This document shows, piece by piece, positions 6,901 to 6,974 of a stretch of 6,974 nucleotides of DNA (the stretch's first letter is position 1; each line of letters starts with the position of its first letter). This DNA is from CAYJBH01 sp964369445. Lineage in GTDB: Bacteria > Bacillota > Clostridia > Oscillospirales > Ruminococcaceae. The translations under genes and the position numbers were made by a program. The notes below the pieces were generated by a model. It ran no database searches and was not told the origin of the DNA. It worked only from the letters and a program-made list of their open reading frames with translations. The stretch covers positions 1 to 6,974 of the forward strand of contig CAYJFU010000085.1 in assembly GCA_964369445.1 (NCBI GenBank). Direction: 5' to 3'.

Positions 6901-6974
6901 GTACGCGACATGCCTGTGTGCCGGCGTAGTCAAATTCTGCCGCCTGACCTATTACAATCGGCCCCGAGCCGATA
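3041..6974 (-). CDS. carB-dapF: Carbamoyl-phosphate synthase large subunit fused to diaminopimelate epimerase (5' partial)
   Basis: One open frame runs from the right edge (first full codon at 6973) to the TGA at 3041: 1310 visible residues with no stop between two enzymes. Residues 1-1021 are CarB, which makes carbamoyl phosphate from two ATP, bicarbonate and ammonia. Residues 1022-1310 are DapF. CarB opens with IGSGPIVIGQAAEFDYAGTQ, so about a dozen residues are missing at the N-terminus; the GTG at 6877 is internal. Its order is: ATP-grasp 1 (GGSGGG at 163-168, EVNPRVSRSS from 286); a shortened central domain (about 430-480); the second half from GSGPIRIGQGIEFDY (about 510); ATP-grasp 2 (GGQNMIIA near 664, EVNPRASRTV from 783); and an MGS-type allosteric domain (about 880-1015, with ATPGTA and GGRDPANDEVKMRRKA). 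The glutaminase subunit CarA is not in the window; it may lie just beyond the right edge. Both halves look intact. Whether the cell makes one long protein, or also free DapF from the internal start, cannot be decided from sequence. Confidence 0.93.
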   Translation of the reverse strand, partial: IGSGPIVIGQAAEFDYAGTQACRVLREDGIEIVLINSNPATIMTDKNIADKIYLEPLTLPTVKRIIEKERPDSILSGLGGQTGLTLCMQLAKDGFLDKMGVKLLGSSPLTIDKAEDRLIFKETMQKIGQPVIPSVIANDVETALDFANSSGYPLIIRPAFTLGGSGGGIVNNEQELIAVTENGLALSPITQVLVEKSIAGWKEIEFEVMRDGADNTITVCSMENFDPVGIHTGDSIVIAPAVTLSDKEYQMLRTAAMDIISELDVVGGCNCQFALHPHSFEYAVIEVNPRVSRSSALASKATGYPIAKVATKIAIGYNLDEIVNAVTGNTFAAFEPTLDYVAVKFPKWPFDKFVYAKKELGTQMKATGEVMAIADSFEAALLKAVRGAEIGLCDLRLPRLAASSDEQVFDMLSTVTDERLFVVYEAICRGMSVDKLHAKTAIDRWFLYCLENIKNGYKPEKELYYKMVDTCAGEFEATTPYFYSVDRAVENEAVPFIERSAKPRIVVLGSGPIRIGQGIEFDYACVHCVWSLKKMGYEVIVINNNPETVSTDFDTADRLYFEPLFIDDVMSVIELEKPVGVIVSFGGGTAIKLTGALQARGVKIIGTSADSIDMCEDRERFDNLLESLAIHRPKGSCVMTAEEALAAAQELGFPVLLRPSYVLGGQNMIIAYTPDDVTEYMDIILAHKQENPILIDKYLSGREIEVDAISDGEDTFIPGIIEHIERTGVHSGDSIAVYPPVNVDDRLSQRIFDITKSLCKALKVLGLVNIQYVLHEGEVYVIEVNPRASRTVPYISKVTGVPMCELATRVSVGQKLAELGYGSGIAKIPPYFAVKVPVFSFEKLTDLDTHLGPEMKSTGEVLGIGKNLTEALYKGLVAAGYTMHKEGGVFISVHKNDRQEACDLAKKFEMMGFSIYATPGTARSLRQYGVSAQVVSKIHRSSENNTMTLLESNKISYILCTSAGGRDPANDEVKMRRKACQLGIPCLTSPDTAAGLANSLNSGYNEYNTEIIDINNLREVRMNLKFTKMHGCGNDYIYLNMFDNAATGGLPLESPESLSIFIADRHFGVGGDGVVLILPSDKADAKMRMFNLDGSEGKMCGNAIRCVAKYLYDNEIVRKTTMCIDTLSGIKELELYTQNDLVSSVKVDMGKAELKPANIPVNLPGDAAINCPVHVGGNDYNITCVSMGNPHTVLFDWGTDTPLDKLDIKSIGAPIECDPLFPEKVNVEFAKVLTKSRIKMRVWERGSGETLACGTGACAVVAAAVENGYCEKDTDVTVELLGGELTIRYTDEAVFMTGECRKVFDGTVEV
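3908..3919 (-). promoter_or_regulatory. Internal Shine-Dalgarno and ATG at the carB/dapF junction
   Basis: On the minus strand GAGGTGA (3919-3913) lies 2 bases before ATG (3910-3908), with 5 bases between GAGG and the ATG. It is the strongest Shine-Dalgarno match in the window, yet it sits inside an open frame. It would let ribosomes start DapF separately. This is either functional internal initiation or a relic of once-separate genes. Confidence 0.65.
3911..6974 (-). other. carB: CarB module of the fusion
   Basis: 1021 visible residues cover nearly the whole large subunit and end at TEIIDINNLREVR, which looks like a natural CarB C-terminus placed directly against the DapF methionine with no linker. 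Two departures stand out. The stretch between DRWFL and YYKMVDTCAGEF is about 45 residues shorter than in E. coli CarB, by comparison with my recalled sequence. In the second half, the usual GGQT motif reads GGGT (the changed codon is at 5212-5210), while the first half keeps GGQT. Both ATP-grasp glutamate/asparagine metal motifs (EVNPR) are present, so catalysis is expected to be intact. The MGS domain is where family members bind effectors such as UMP or IMP and ornithine; which effector applies here cannot be read. Confidence 0.9.

Overview
All four genes in this window lie on the minus strand, so transcription runs from right to left. The reading order is: a carbamoyl-phosphate synthase large subunit (CarB) joined in frame to diaminopimelate epimerase (DapF); CTP synthase (pyrG); LL-diaminopimelate aminotransferase (dapL); and the start of an N-acetyl sugar amidotransferase. 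The organism is most likely an anaerobic Firmicute of the class Clostridia. The grounds are the clostridial style of CarB and DapF (for example GGQNMIIA in CarB and MHGCGNDYIYLN in DapF), the use of the DapL route to meso-diaminopimelate, and tight Shine-Dalgarno-led packing. This placement is inferred from recalled family sequences, not from a search.

Layout. Positions 6974-3911 encode CarB, whose first residues (about a dozen) lie beyond the right edge. Positions 3910-3041 encode a complete 289-residue DapF with no stop codon between it and CarB. The DapF stop overlaps the pyrG start as ATGA (3044-3041). pyrG ends at 1443, and 14 bases later dapL begins (1428-253). A 96-base AT-rich gap follows, then the first 52 codons of the amidotransferase (156-1), cut by the left edge. 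There is no gene-free stretch over 300 bases, and I see no RNA genes, mobile elements, repeats or CRISPR.

Function. Two pathways are interleaved. CarB supplies carbamoyl phosphate for pyrimidines and arginine, and PyrG makes CTP at the end of the pyrimidine route. DapL makes LL-diaminopimelate and DapF epimerises it to meso-diaminopimelate for lysine and peptidoglycan. DapL and DapF therefore catalyse consecutive steps, with pyrG between them. The amidotransferase belongs to surface-glycan sugar modification and probably begins a different functional block.

The notable feature is the CarB-DapF fusion. The junction keeps a good Shine-Dalgarno sequence and an ATG for DapF inside the reading frame, and two junction codons are each one base change away from a stop. 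The fusion may be a real bifunctional protein, a recent stop loss that still allows separate DapF synthesis, or a sequence error. CarB also appears to have a shortened central (oligomerisation) domain. I see no wholly new biological system here; the rest is ordinary primary metabolism in an unusual arrangement.
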